Of a stretch of DNA of 64,000 nucleotides, positions 24,873 to 33,892 are shown one piece after another. Where the stretch lies: contig NZ_CP192260.1 of the NCBI RefSeq assembly GCF_050574275.1, forward strand, positions 2,914,001-2,978,000, in the 5' to 3' direction. The DNA is from Virgibacillus_F flavescens. Its GTDB lineage: Bacteria; Bacillota; Bacilli; Bacillales; Amphibacillaceae. Numbering within the stretch: the stretch's first letter is position 1; every line of letters starts with the position of its first letter. The notes under the pieces are model-generated. The model worked only from the letters and a program-made list of their open reading frames with translations. It ran no database searches and had not been told where the DNA came from. Position numbers and translations under genes: made by a program.

Positions 24873-26318
24873 TCAGGACATTTCCTTAGTTCCAAGCTTT
24901 ACGCCGATAAATTTCATTTCTGTCATGTCTTCGATTGCGTATTTGACCCCTTCTTTACCAATACCACTTTGTTTTACGCCGCCATAAGGATGGTTGTCCT
25001 GTCTGTACGTTGAAATTTCATTGATCCAGACCCCGCCCATCTCGAGTTGATCTGCGACGCGTAATGCCCGGTCGATATCTTTTGTAAAAACACCAGCCTG
25101 CAGTCCATAAACGGAATCGTTTGAAAAACGTACCACTTCATCCTCTGTTTCAAAGGGAATAACCGATACAATAGGTGCGAAAACTTCATCTGCAATTATT
25201 TTCATGTTCTCATCTACGTTAGACATGATAGTTGGAGACAGGACGGAACCGTTTCGTTCACCACCAGTTTCAATCTTAGCACCACTTTCTACCGCATCAT
25301 CAATCCATTGCTTCGCCCGTTTTGCTTCTTCTTCATTAATCATCGGTCCGATATCTGTTTTCGCGTCAGATGGATCACCTATATTTAACGCTTCTGTTTG
25401 CTGAATATATTTTTCAAGGAATGTATGATAGATATCCTTCTGTACATATATTCGTTGAGCAGAGATACATACTTGCCCTGAAAATGCGAACGCGCCTTTC
25501 ACTAATCCGGTAACGGCATAGTCCAGATCTGCATCGTTAAACAAAATATTTGGTGAGTTTGACCCTAGTTCAAGGGTGACTTTTTTAAACCCAGCTGTTT
25601 CAACAATTTTTCTTCCAACGTTCAGGCTTCCCGTAAAGCTTATTCTATGAACCTTTTCATGGGTTACAAGCGGTGCACCGACTTCTTTTCCAGTACCAAT
25701 AAGTAAATTGAGAACACCATCCGGGAGTCCAGCTTCCTGGAATAATTGAACGAGCTTATATGCTGTAACCGGTGTTTTTTCTGCTGGTTTAAAAACTATT
25801 GTATTTCCTGCAGCTAAGGCAGGCGCAATCTTATGAAGTGATAAATTTAGAGGGAAATTGAACGGCGTAATAGCACCGACAACCCCCAATGGAATTCGTT
25901 TCACGAGACCCAAGCGGTTTTCGCCCCCAATGGCAGCATCCATTGGAATGACCTCACCTGTAATATTTTTTGCAAGTTCAGAAGCAAAACGAAGCACCTG
26001 AACAGATCGATCCACCTCGCTACGACTCCCTTTGATTGGCTTACCAGCTTCTTCACAGATGATCGCGGCAAACTCTTCTTTCTTCTCAACCAGTAAATCC
26101 GCAGCTTTTCGTAAAATGTCTGCACGTTCATGTGCGGTCATGACTTTCATGGTTGAATGAAAAATTTTAAAAGATGAATCCACGGCGTCATCGAGATCCT
26201 GTTTCGTCGCCAGCATCAGCTCGGCAACTGGCTTTTGATTATATGGATTTACAACCATCATTGACTCTCGATTATCTTCTTTTCGCTCTTTTCCATCTAT
26301 AATTGATCCAATTCGCAT
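24873..26318 (-). CDS. aldehyde dehydrogenase
   Basis: About 481 residues from ATG 26318 (MRIGSIIDGKERK), preceded by GAAGGAG; a longer frame overlaps the upstream gene. All catalytic elements are present: ITPFNFPLNL (Asn), VTLELGSNSPNIL (general base Glu), FSGQVCISAQR (nucleophile Cys), EVFAPIVSV. Similar to glyceraldehyde-3-phosphate/succinate-semialdehyde-type NAD(P) enzymes. It follows directly after an acetolactate-synthase-like gene, so the aldehyde may come from a thiamine-diphosphate-dependent reaction; this is inference. Confidence 0.9.
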   Translation of the reverse strand: MRIGSIIDGKERKEDNRESMMVVNPYNQKPVAELMLATKQDLDDAVDSSFKIFHSTMKVMTAHERADILRKAADLLVEKKEEFAAIICEEAGKPIKGSRSEVDRSVQVLRFASELAKNITGEVIPMDAAIGGENRLGLVKRIPLGVVGAITPFNFPLNLSLHKIAPALAAGNTIVFKPAEKTPVTAYKLVQLFQEAGLPDGVLNLLIGTGKEVGAPLVTHEKVHRISFTGSLNVGRKIVETAGFKKVTLELGSNSPNILFNDADLDYAVTGLVKGAFAFSGQVCISAQRIYVQKDIYHTFLEKYIQQTEALNIGDPSDAKTDIGPMINEEEAKRAKQWIDDAVESGAKIETGGERNGSVLSPTIMSNVDENMKIIADEVFAPIVSVIPFETEDEVVRFSNDSVYGLQAGVFTKDIDRALRVADQLEMGGVWINEISTYRQDNHPYGGVKQSGIGKEGVKYAIEDMTEMKFIGVKLGTKEMS

Positions 26319-26334
26319 GATTTTACGACTCCTT

Positions 26335-27966
26335 CTAACATTCGATATTGCCAAGCTTTTCCGTTAACTTCATGTTTTCTCTGTAATCTACCGGACAATC
26401 AATCAGGACAGGTTTATTCAATCCGATTGCCCATTCAAGGATAGGCTTTAAATCCTCGGTTTTTTCTACTCTCCTGGATTCAAAACCATATGATTGTGCA
26501 AGCTGAACAAAATCAGGGTTCCCAAACTTTATATGGGTAGACCGTTTGAATGCTTTCATTTGATGCCATTCGATCAAACCATATCCGTCATCTCTCCATA
26601 GCAAAATAACTATCGGCAGGTTAAGTCGCATCGCAGTCTCAAGTTCTGCGCTCGTCATCTGAAACGCACCATCGCCGCAGATTGCCACAACATTTCTATT
26701 TGGATATACCATTTTAGCTGCAATTGCGCCTGGAACAGCAACTCCCATGGAAGCTAGTCCATTCGAAATCAAACACGTATTTGGCTGAGACGTATGAAAC
26801 ATTCGTGCCACCCACATTTTATGTGCCCCGACGTCAGCTAAAACAATACTCTCATCATCTAAAACGGAACGCAGATCTGAAATAATTTTTTGTGGCTTAA
26901 CAGGATAACTCAGGTCATTAGCAAACGACTCCAGTTCAGCAAGTGCCTGCTGGCGGACAGGATTTATCCATTCCAAACTTCTTGGCTTTGCCGGTAATGC
27001 GTTCGTTAATTTTTTTAAATTTTCTTTGATATCACCGATAACATTTAGCGCTACAGGGTAGTGGGAATCAGTTTCCGCTTCCTGCGTATCAATGTGCAGG
27101 ATAGAATTCTTTGCCTCTGGATTCCAATTAACTGGCGGGTATTCAGCAATATCAAAACCAACCGCAATAATCAGATCAGCTGCATTAAAACCACAAGTAA
27201 TATAATCTTTTCCACCCATACCAGCCGTTAGCATGCTCTGTTCGTCTGTCCAGGGAACTGCTCCTTTTCCCATAAACGAGTGCACCACGGGTATATTCGT
27301 TTTCTGGACAAAAGTACGTAAATGCTCTGCAGCATGATCTCGTGTAATTCCATTACCGGCTAGAATAAGTGGATGTTTAGCGTAATCAATTAGCTTAACA
27401 GCTTGTTCGATAACTGTCTCATCAGACTCAGACATTGTGTGACCTATGACTGGCAGTGGAGAGCCTTGTACTTCCATTGCTGCTACATCTTCCGGAAGAT
27501 CAATATGAGTTGCTCCGGATTTATCCTGGGTAGCAACCTGAAACGCCTTCCGCACAACTTCTGGAACGATTTCTCCCTTCTTAATCTGGGCATTCCATTT
27601 TGTTACTGGTTTGTAAATATCAACGATGTCATAATATTGATGGGATGTTTTATGTTGACGCTCAAGACCTGCCTGACCCGTAATCGCTACGATTGGACTC
27701 AGGTCCATGTTTGCATTTGCTACTCCAGTTAACAGGTTAGTTGCACCAGGGCCGAGGGTCGCGAGGCATACACCAGGCTTTCCCGTTAATCTTCCATACG
27801 TACCAGCCATAAATGCTGCACTTGTTTCATGTCTTGTTAATATAAAGTTTATTTTCGAATCATGAAGTGCATCCATTACATCAACATTTTCTTCCCCAGG
27901 AACTCCAAAGATATAATCTACACCTTCATTCTCGAGGCATTTGACGAGCAGTTCAGCTACTTTCAT
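26335..27966 (-). CDS. acetolactate synthase-like thiamine-diphosphate enzyme (catabolic AlsS-like)
   Basis: About 543 residues from ATG 27966 (MKVAELLVKCLENEGV). Three ThDP-enzyme domains: N-terminal pyrimidine domain with the catalytic glutamate in LTRHETSAAFMAG, a central domain (HPLILAGNGITRDHA), and a C-terminal domain with ICGDGAFQM. The usual GDG...N motif has D in place of N (LLWRDDGYGLIEW). That variant is seen in a subgroup of acetolactate-synthase-like proteins rather than in B. subtilis AlsS. No acetolactate decarboxylase follows; instead an aldehyde dehydrogenase gene lies 16 bp away, so its product may not be acetoin-bound acetolactate. Confidence 0.8.
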   Translation of the reverse strand: MKVAELLVKCLENEGVDYIFGVPGEENVDVMDALHDSKINFILTRHETSAAFMAGTYGRLTGKPGVCLATLGPGATNLLTGVANANMDLSPIVAITGQAGLERQHKTSHQYYDIVDIYKPVTKWNAQIKKGEIVPEVVRKAFQVATQDKSGATHIDLPEDVAAMEVQGSPLPVIGHTMSESDETVIEQAVKLIDYAKHPLILAGNGITRDHAAEHLRTFVQKTNIPVVHSFMGKGAVPWTDEQSMLTAGMGGKDYITCGFNAADLIIAVGFDIAEYPPVNWNPEAKNSILHIDTQEAETDSHYPVALNVIGDIKENLKKLTNALPAKPRSLEWINPVRQQALAELESFANDLSYPVKPQKIISDLRSVLDDESIVLADVGAHKMWVARMFHTSQPNTCLISNGLASMGVAVPGAIAAKMVYPNRNVVAICGDGAFQMTSAELETAMRLNLPIVILLWRDDGYGLIEWHQMKAFKRSTHIKFGNPDFVQLAQSYGFESRRVEKTEDLKPILEWAIGLNKPVLIDCPVDYRENMKLTEKLGNIEC

Positions 27967-28083
27967 AAACAACATCCTCTGCAATGTTTTTTGGATTTAT
28001 ATGATAAGAATTCAAAAAGCTACTATGTACATTTCTTCTTATCTTCCCCGAAAATTGCTCTGCTATCCCGTAATTAACAGAAT

Positions 28084-28124
28084 AAAAAACTCGGCATTCG
28101 CCTCGTCTTTAATAGCGAATGCCG
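28084..28124 (-). terminator. intrinsic terminator in the 300-bp leader between the VOC genes and the alsS-like gene
   Basis: On the minus strand CGGCATTCGC pairs with GCGAATGCCG, followed by TTTTTTATT. It ends the VOC transcript or acts as a leader attenuator for the alsS-like gene 120 bp further on. The rest of 27985-28290 shows no T-box or other recognised riboswitch. Confidence 0.7.
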
Positions 28125-28290
28125 AAGATGTGTGTCATTTATCAGAGACTTAACATCATACTCCACTCTAAACGTATCCATCATTATGTATTAGAATTAC
28201 GTTACTATTATACGAAATCCTAAAAAACATGAAGTTAACAAATAGAATCAATTCAAATCCCAACTATGTATCTTTTATTAATCAAACCTT

Positions 28291-28674
28291 TTAACCTGTG
28301 CAGATCATAATTACGTTATGATCTGGATCACGTAATGTAAAAAACGAAAAATCTTCAAAACGAACGATCTCCGAATCAACGTTGCAACCAAGTTGTGTTA
28401 CATACTCATAGGATTCGTCAATATCACTGGTATGAAAGTTAAACAACGGATGATCGGAAGGATTAGGTTTCTTCATTTCACCCTCTGGTCCGGCATCTAG
28501 CGTTAATCCAGTATGATGCGTAATTTCAATGTTGTAGACAGGCTTGCTTACCATACTTACATCATAGTTTTTCCCAAGCAAATCAGCATACCATTTTACT
28601 GACCTTTTCAGGTCACTTACATGGACAAAAATTGTATTAATTTGACTTGCGATTGGACTGTTCCTCTTAGTCAT
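28291..28674 (-). CDS. VOC family protein (glyoxalase-like)
   Basis: A 127-residue single VOC module: INTIFVHVSDLKRSVKWYADLLG at the start, HTSDIDESYEYVTQLGC in the middle, and FFTLRDPDHNVIMICTG at the end. Metal ligands of true glyoxalase I are only partly present. It forms a pair with the frameshifted VOC gene upstream. Ligand unknown. Confidence 0.8.
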   Translation of the reverse strand: MTKRNSPIASQINTIFVHVSDLKRSVKWYADLLGKNYDVSMVSKPVYNIEITHHTGLTLDAGPEGEMKKPNPSDHPLFNFHTSDIDESYEYVTQLGCNVDSEIVRFEDFSFFTLRDPDHNVIMICTG

Positions 28675-28695
28675 TAAAGTATCACATCCTTTCTT

Positions 28696-29072
28696 TTACC
28701 AATGTGCCTGCAATTTATTACCACTCGGATCATAGAAGTGGAAAAAGTAATGTCCATTATCTTCCTGTATTTCGTCAACCTGCACCATCTGCTTCAAAAG
28801 ATGCTCACGAAGCTGCTTAAGATTAGGACTAGTAAAAGCAATTGAAAATTCAACCTGTCCATTTATGGTGAAATGCCCTCGGGAATTACAGTCAGCTTTA
28901 ACAAGTGTTAATAACGGCCCATCTTTTAGTTCAAATACTGCCAGTTCTTCATTTCTGTGCTTCAATTTAAATCCAAGATATGTTACATACCACTTTACTG
29001 AATCCTCCAGATTAATAACAGTATCCTGAAATAATGAACAGCATTAATTAAAGTACTAGCCTTTTCAGTCAT
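28696..29072 (-). pseudogene. VOC family protein gene with a frameshift
   Basis: ATG 29072 has a strong GGAAGGAG site and reads MTEKASTLINAVHYF, then loses frame. One extra base in the three-A run at 29029-29031 would join it to QDTVINLEDSVKWYVTYLG and the rest of a normal VOC domain ending FYDPSGNKLQAHW. Without it only a truncated product from an internal TTG is possible. Either a real single-base deletion or a base-calling error. Confidence 0.75.
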
Positions 29073-29094
29073 TGAAAAACTCCTTCCAAAAGAC

Positions 29095-29154
29095 GGGACA
29101 AAGGGACGGTTCTCATGTCCCGGATCCGGGACATGAGAACCGTCCCTTTGTCCC
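29095..29154. repeat. GGGAC-type repeat, perfect 60-bp palindrome (copy 3)
   Basis: GGGACAAAGGGACGGTTCTC begins the left arm; the right arm is its exact reverse complement around a central GGATCC. Every base pairs, so the copy is young or kept identical between arms. Confidence 0.95.
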
Positions 29155-29213
29155 ATCCATTTATCGTCAATATATATACTATTCAACAAATCTAGTGAAT
29201 ATCCTTTAATTTT

Positions 29214-29717
29214 TTACATTTTTGAGTAATCATTAAAAAATACAATCTCTGCTCTAATATTTTCCTTTATCTCCAAAACTCCATAAGAAAAATGCGGAAG
29301 CTTCCGTTTGAACGTAGGGGATCCAGGGTTTATTAACAAGGTATCTTTAAAGTAGCGGATTAATGGAATATGGGAGTGTCCGAAGATAATGACATCAACT
29401 TCCAGTCCATCAAACGCTTCAATCGCACGTTTTTCTGTCGTCTTTTTTTCCCCATGTCCATGGACAACTCCAATTTTGAAACCATTCACTTCTATTAATT
29501 GCTGTGCCGGAAACTGTTCCATTACTTCTTCCGAATCAATGTTACCGTAGACACCTTTTACTTCTGCAAATTGCGATAGAGCGCTGAAAACCTCCATCGA
29601 ATTCCAGTCTCCAGTATGTACGATCAGATCAGCAGCCTTGCAGGCATCGATTAAATTAACGGGCAACTCTTTATTCTCATTAGCAATATGGGTATCTCCA
29701 GTTATAACAATTTTCAT
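29214..29717 (-). CDS. YfcE/MJ0936-type metallophosphoesterase
   Basis: A 167-residue calcineurin-like phosphoesterase: MKIVITGDTHIAN (metal Asp and His), LIVHTGDWNS, VYGNIDSE, VVHGHGE and IFGHSHIPL give the full set of metal ligands; INPGSPT follows. B. subtilis YsnB is similar. It probably acts as a manganese-dependent phosphodiesterase on an unknown substrate. GGGAC repeats flank it on both sides. Confidence 0.88.
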   Translation of the reverse strand: MKIVITGDTHIANENKELPVNLIDACKAADLIVHTGDWNSMEVFSALSQFAEVKGVYGNIDSEEVMEQFPAQQLIEVNGFKIGVVHGHGEKKTTEKRAIEAFDGLEVDVIIFGHSHIPLIRYFKDTLLINPGSPTFKRKLPHFSYGVLEIKENIRAEIVFFNDYSKM

Positions 29718-29750
29718 GTCCCACCCTCCTTTACATTATCCTACCACAGC

Positions 29751-29777
29751 GGGACAAAGGGACGGTTCTTCTGTCCC
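29751..29777. repeat. GGGAC-type repeat, single half (copy 4)
   Basis: 27 bp, GGGACAAAGGGACGG to CTGTCCC, between the phosphoesterase and yojN start regions. Confidence 0.85.
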
Positions 29778-29832
29778 AATCTTTGTCTTCTCCGTCATTA
29801 ACGTTTAAAATGTCCATGAAAGGAGTTTACGC

Positions 29833-30708
29833 ATGCATACTAATTATGATCTTCCAGAAAACATAATCGATATTTTAAATACAAATAAAAGAGAACACAA
29901 TGAAACGTTACAGGAGTTAATCCGCAAAGGTGGATATATGCCCCCGCATATAGATCTTTTAATTGATGCGATCGCGGCATTAAGCATGGGCAAGAATATT
30001 TTACTAAAGGGGCCAACTGGTGCAGGTAAAACAAAATTTGCTGAAACATTATCCTATTTATTCAATCAGGCGATGTTCAGTGTCAATTGTTCGGTAGATT
30101 TAGACGCTGAGAGTTTAATGGGCTTTAAAACGTTAGTTTACGAAGACGGAAAACAAGTAATTGACTTTGTACCTGGTCCTGTTACAAGCGCTATGAACAA
30201 TGGTACGTTTTTGTATATTGATGAAATTAATATGGCAAAACCAGAGACGTTACCTCTCATTAATGGTGTACTTGACTACCGCCGTACGATAACCAATCCG
30301 TTTACAAACGAGATCATCACTGCAACGGAAAATTTTAACGTCATCGCTGCAATAAATGAAGGGTACGTGGGAACAGTTCCATTGAATGAAGCACTGAAAA
30401 ATCGCTTCATCGTGATTGACGTCCCTTATATTCAAGGTGAGCAATTAAAAGAATTAATTCAAGCGAACACAAACTTAACAAACGAAACATTGATTGATTT
30501 ATTTGTCACATTATCTAGTGATCTGATCCGCGCAGTTGAACAAGGGAAACTATCTGAAGATGCGGCCTCGATCCGAGCATTACTGGACGCCTGTGATCTC
30601 AGTATGATCATACCTCCAAAACGGGCTATTTTACGATCCATCGTCGACAAACTTGAGGAAGAACGAGAACAGGAATTTGTTCAAAACTTGGCAGATACCT
30701 TATTTTAA
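29833..30708 (+). CDS. yojN: MoxR-family AAA+ ATPase (YojN/NorQ type)
   Basis: A 291-residue AAA+ chaperone. Walker A is GPTGAGKT at residues 60-67, Walker B FLYIDEINMA, sensor 1 NFNVIAAINEGY, and the arginine finger region LKNRFIVIDV. The family works with VWA-domain partners to insert cofactors or remodel complexes; NorQ activates nitric oxide reductase. Its partner yojO follows 35 bp later. The start ATG 29833 has AAAGGAG before it. No nitric oxide reductase is in view, so the client is unknown. Confidence 0.88.
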   Translation: MHTNYDLPENIIDILNTNKREHNETLQELIRKGGYMPPHIDLLIDAIAALSMGKNILLKGPTGAGKTKFAETLSYLFNQAMFSVNCSVDLDAESLMGFKTLVYEDGKQVIDFVPGPVTSAMNNGTFLYIDEINMAKPETLPLINGVLDYRRTITNPFTNEIITATENFNVIAAINEGYVGTVPLNEALKNRFIVIDVPYIQGEQLKELIQANTNLTNETLIDLFVTLSSDLIRAVEQGKLSEDAASIRALLDACDLSMIIPPKRAILRSIVDKLEEEREQEFVQNLADTLF

Positions 30709-30743
30709 ATAGTGATAAATGAATAACGAAAGGAGGAAACGGA

Positions 30744-32663
30744 ATGAAGTACAATCGCTGGGATGATTCTAAAATAGACACAAATCTATATCTGCAGCTC
30801 CAGGATTTATCGACTATTTTATCTAATATACCCGAGCTGGCATTTGATTACGCCTATGGTTCACACATCGATCTTATCGATTATAAAGTAACCGGCAGTC
30901 GTCTCTGGGATGTGAAAACCGAGTCAATTAAGGAATCCGGATATAAAACAGATGTGTTTTTGCGTACAATCGGAACACTTCATTATTCGAATTTACCTTC
31001 CTTGAAATCTTATTTAGAAAATACACTAGAAACCAAACTACCAAAATTTGCTGCTCAACTCGTCACGTTACTTGAGGATATAAGGTTAGAAGAATTAATC
31101 GTAAAAATTCGACCGGGAACGAAAAAAGATTTTGCTATTCGGAGAAATTACTTTAAGCACTATTTTGAGACTCAAGCTGCAACGAATGTAACACGTGGCA
31201 ATCCGCTTGATGAATTGTTTTGTCTTATTTATTTGGTTATTCAAGCAGATACGCCGGATCCAATTTTCCCACAAGCAAATGAACAGCAAATCAATATTCT
31301 GGAACAAATAAAACCGCTTATCTATTCTTCATTTGAAGTAAGTAGGACAGAGGATATTACCCGAATCGCTGAACAAATCACGCTTCAGCTGCAGAATCAA
31401 TATAAAGATATGACACATGACTATCTTACCTTTCCAATTTCACACATGGATTCTTTTGTAAAAAATACATTATTTGACGAATTAACACGTACTGACGAAC
31501 TTGCGAACGATGATGAAGAAGAATTGGACGAAGCTAATAACGAATTTATAGACGAAGAATTTTCGTCCTGGCACAGAGAAAATCAAAACAGCGATCGGGA
31601 GCAGACGTTTCTTCAATTTGACTTGGAAACAGGAACGAAAACAAACATTATGGGCGGCGGTACTAGAGAAACCGAGGACGCTGATCAGGCAATGGGAACG
31701 ATCCAGGGTGCATCTGGAGAAAGTGATAAAAATGACTATTCCGAAGTAGATTCTCTGGACAAGCAGAGTTCGAACAAAGGTGTGCCGTCAACGGAAGCTG
31801 AGTTTGGTGAAGCAAATCGGGATGCAGTTGCGATTGATAAAAAAGCTGCACCCCCAACTCCTGATGATGAAATCGCCTATCAAAACATAGTGAATTCGAT
31901 TGAAACTTACAAACGGAAGCTATCCTCCACCATCGAAAAAACATTGGAACATAAAAAGAACGCTCCTAGAAAAGATTTGGTTTTTGGAAGGCTGTCAAAA
32001 AAATTACTGCCAGCGGTAATCGATGAAAATCCACGCGTGTTCTATAAGAAAAACCAGGAATCAAAAGAAATCGACGCTGTTTTTACATTGCTGGTGGATT
32101 GTTCAGCATCTATGCACAACAAAATGGATGAAACAAAACGAGGAATTGTACTGTTCCATGAAGTACTAAGCAAACTGAAAATCCCGCACTCCATCATTGG
32201 TTTTTGGGAGGATGCGAATGACGTAAAGGAAGATTATCAACCAAATTATTTCCATGAAGTTCATTCTTACAGTGATTCCTTGTATCAAAAAAACGGGGAA
32301 AAAATTATGCAGCTCGAACCTCAAGAAGATAACCGGGATGGGTTTAGCATTCGAGTAATCACAAAGCAGTTAGCAGCCAGACGGGAAAAGAACAAATTCC
32401 TTCTTGTTTTCTCAGACGGTGAACCAGCAGCAATGAACTATGATCAAAATGGAATCATTGATACGAATGTTGCAGTAACTGAAGCCCGCAAAAAAGGAAT
32501 GGACGTCATTGGAATGTTCTTAGCAGATGGAGAAGTGGACGAAAGAGAAGATGTGACAATGAAAAATATTTACGGAAAAGAACGCGTCATGGTTCCAAGT
32601 GTAGCCGAACTACCCGAACACTTCGCCCCACTGCTAAAAAAACTGCTCCTCCAGTCCATCTAG
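30744..32663 (+). CDS. yojO: VWA-domain activator protein (YojO/NorD type)
   Basis: A 639-residue protein. The N-terminal 250 residues are helical, a long acidic low-complexity linker follows (about 250-380), and the C-terminal VWA domain (about 445-635) has a complete MIDAS: DCSAS at 452-456, FSDGEP, and a Thr in VAVTEARKKG. NorD-like proteins pair with NorQ-like ATPases to activate metalloenzymes. The AGGAGG site and 35-bp spacing show co-transcription with yojN. Confidence 0.88.
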   Translation: MKYNRWDDSKIDTNLYLQLQDLSTILSNIPELAFDYAYGSHIDLIDYKVTGSRLWDVKTESIKESGYKTDVFLRTIGTLHYSNLPSLKSYLENTLETKLPKFAAQLVTLLEDIRLEELIVKIRPGTKKDFAIRRNYFKHYFETQAATNVTRGNPLDELFCLIYLVIQADTPDPIFPQANEQQINILEQIKPLIYSSFEVSRTEDITRIAEQITLQLQNQYKDMTHDYLTFPISHMDSFVKNTLFDELTRTDELANDDEEELDEANNEFIDEEFSSWHRENQNSDREQTFLQFDLETGTKTNIMGGGTRETEDADQAMGTIQGASGESDKNDYSEVDSLDKQSSNKGVPSTEAEFGEANRDAVAIDKKAAPPTPDDEIAYQNIVNSIETYKRKLSSTIEKTLEHKKNAPRKDLVFGRLSKKLLPAVIDENPRVFYKKNQESKEIDAVFTLLVDCSASMHNKMDETKRGIVLFHEVLSKLKIPHSIIGFWEDANDVKEDYQPNYFHEVHSYSDSLYQKNGEKIMQLEPQEDNRDGFSIRVITKQLAARREKNKFLLVFSDGEPAAMNYDQNGIIDTNVAVTEARKKGMDVIGMFLADGEVDEREDVTMKNIYGKERVMVPSVAELPEHFAPLLKKLLLQSI

Positions 32664-32666
32664 CCA

Positions 32667-32725
32667 GGGACAAGGGGACGGTTCTTCTGTCCCAACCTGG
32701 GACAGAAGAACCGTCCCCTTGTCCC
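32667..32725. repeat. GGGAC-type repeat, full palindrome (copy 5)
   Basis: Two 27-bp arms in exact inverse orientation around AACCT, starting 3 bp after the yojO stop. Its position suggests it also acts as a transcription stop. Confidence 0.93.
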
Positions 32726-32829
32726 GAATATTATGATGAATTTTAGGAACCTTTGTCGAATCTATTAACTTTCTATTAGATTTTGTATAAAATAATAAAG
32801 GTCATAAAAAACATAGAAGGAGATTCGTC

Positions 32830-33003
32830 ATGAGCATAATTAAATTTAGATTAAATGTACTAAAAATCGTTATTGATCTATTAAAAATCTGTATGATTCG
32901 CATTGGAAATAATAAAGGATTTAGCCATCCTCTTACTGTCAGATGCAGTCAAGTTTTAGATACTGTACTGAATAGATACAGGAGCGTAAGAAATCTGCAA
33001 TAA
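32830..33003 (+). CDS. Spo0E-like aspartyl-phosphate phosphatase
   Basis: A 57-residue protein from ATG 32830 with GAAGGAG spaced seven bases before it. Two predicted helices joined by GNNKGFSHP, with the Spo0E-family motif SQVLD (Ser40, Asp44) in VRCSQVLDTVLNRY. Such proteins dephosphorylate Spo0A~P and so delay sporulation. The usual N-terminal half is short and basic here. The specific target is inferred from the family. Confidence 0.8.
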   Translation: MSIIKFRLNVLKIVIDLLKICMIRIGNNKGFSHPLTVRCSQVLDTVLNRYRSVRNLQ

Positions 33004-33111
33004 ATTTCATGGTTTTATTCGAAATTCAGCATCATTTCTTACCTCCCAAGACCTTCAATAACTAACATTTGTTTATTAAAACCCCACATTTTATAAATCT
33101 CGTTTAATGCA

Positions 33112-33513
33112 TTAGTAAGAAGGTTTTAACTCAATTATAGGTTCAGAAGGAGTAATTCCATCTTTGGAATTCATTGTCAACTCTCCATGTTCACGAGATA
33201 TTTCTGCATACTGAACTACTTTTTCATCTTGAAGAAATACAAGTAAGTATATATCATCTCGTGAACTCATATTACTCGGATCCTTGAAGTCCACATTAAG
33301 CTGTCTATCGATAATAGACTGAGTTGTATAAGGATGAAAAATATATGCCTTATCCCATTTGAAATCTGCAAAGTTAGTTAAGTCAATCGCTTTCTCTTCA
33401 TTATCCTCAAGAACAGTTTCAATTGCGCTTGCAAGCTTATTATTTTGCTGAACGGTGCTTTGCGTACAGCTAGTTAGAAAAAACAGACAAAGTATTAAGC
33501 CAAAAAACTTCAA
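33112..33513 (-). CDS. lipoprotein of unknown function
   Basis: A secreted lipoprotein of about 133 residues. The TTG at 33513 (giving FFGLILCLFFLTSCTQ) has AAGGGAG eight bases before it and is preferred; an ATG at 33537 gives a longer N-terminus with a poor site. Lipobox LTSC; mature part about 115 residues, hydrophilic, beta-rich (AYIFHPYTTQSIID, DIYLLVFLQDEKVVQYAE). Family not recognised. Confidence 0.65.
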   Translation of the reverse strand: MKFFGLILCLFFLTSCTQSTVQQNNKLASAIETVLEDNEEKAIDLTNFADFKWDKAYIFHPYTTQSIIDRQLNVDFKDPSNMSSRDDIYLLVFLQDEKVVQYAEISREHGELTMNSKDGITPSEPIIELKPSY

Positions 33514-33526
33514 AAATTTCACTCCC

Positions 33527-33682
33527 TTATTTGACATCAGATTTATCTTTTTGTTTCAACCGATACCAGCTAATTAAATATGATAATTCACTTATGAAAA
33601 AACCACTCTAGAGCGTACCACTTACTGCTCCAATTGCAAGCCAATAGTAATCTTTCTGTCTATAAAGCAGATATTCCTTCAT
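33527..33682 (-). pseudogene. small membrane protein ORF with in-frame TAG
   Basis: ATG 33682 (site AGTGGGGGAT) reads MKEYLLYRQKDYYWLAIGA then VSGTL, TAG at 33610-33608, and continues in frame with SGFFISELSYLISWYRLKQ to TAA 33527. The continuous membrane-helix pattern across the stop suggests one 51-codon gene broken by a nonsense change. Confidence 0.45.
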
Positions 33683-33717
33683 GCAAGATCCCCCACTTTA
33701 AATTGTGATCGACACAG

Positions 33718-33858
33718 TTACATTATCCAAATTAAAACCGGCGTTATTAAGAAGACTACCGGAGAGATGCAGCCAAATACTAGGCAACCATCTGATAAAC
33801 GATCAAAGAACGTGAGAACATGATTTTCACGCTTCTCCTCTTTAGGCTTCTTACCCAT
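33718..33858 (-). CDS. small membrane protein, 46 residues
   Basis: ATG 33858 follows an excellent AAGGAGGG site. The product has a charged N-terminus (MGKKPKEEKRENH), then one membrane segment (GCISPVVFLITPVLIWIM) reaching the C-terminus. Function unknown; possibly in one transcript with the small ORF and lipoprotein downstream. Confidence 0.6.
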   Translation of the reverse strand: MGKKPKEEKRENHVLTFFDRLSDGCLVFGCISPVVFLITPVLIWIM

Positions 33859-33892
33859 ACTCCAGCCCTCCTTGTTTTTCTCCTTTTAAAAA

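Noticed and set aside
27985..28290. T-box or other riboswitch upstream of the alsS-like gene
   Set aside because: A terminator is present but no T-box AGGGTGG element, specifier loop or other known aptamer pattern was seen.
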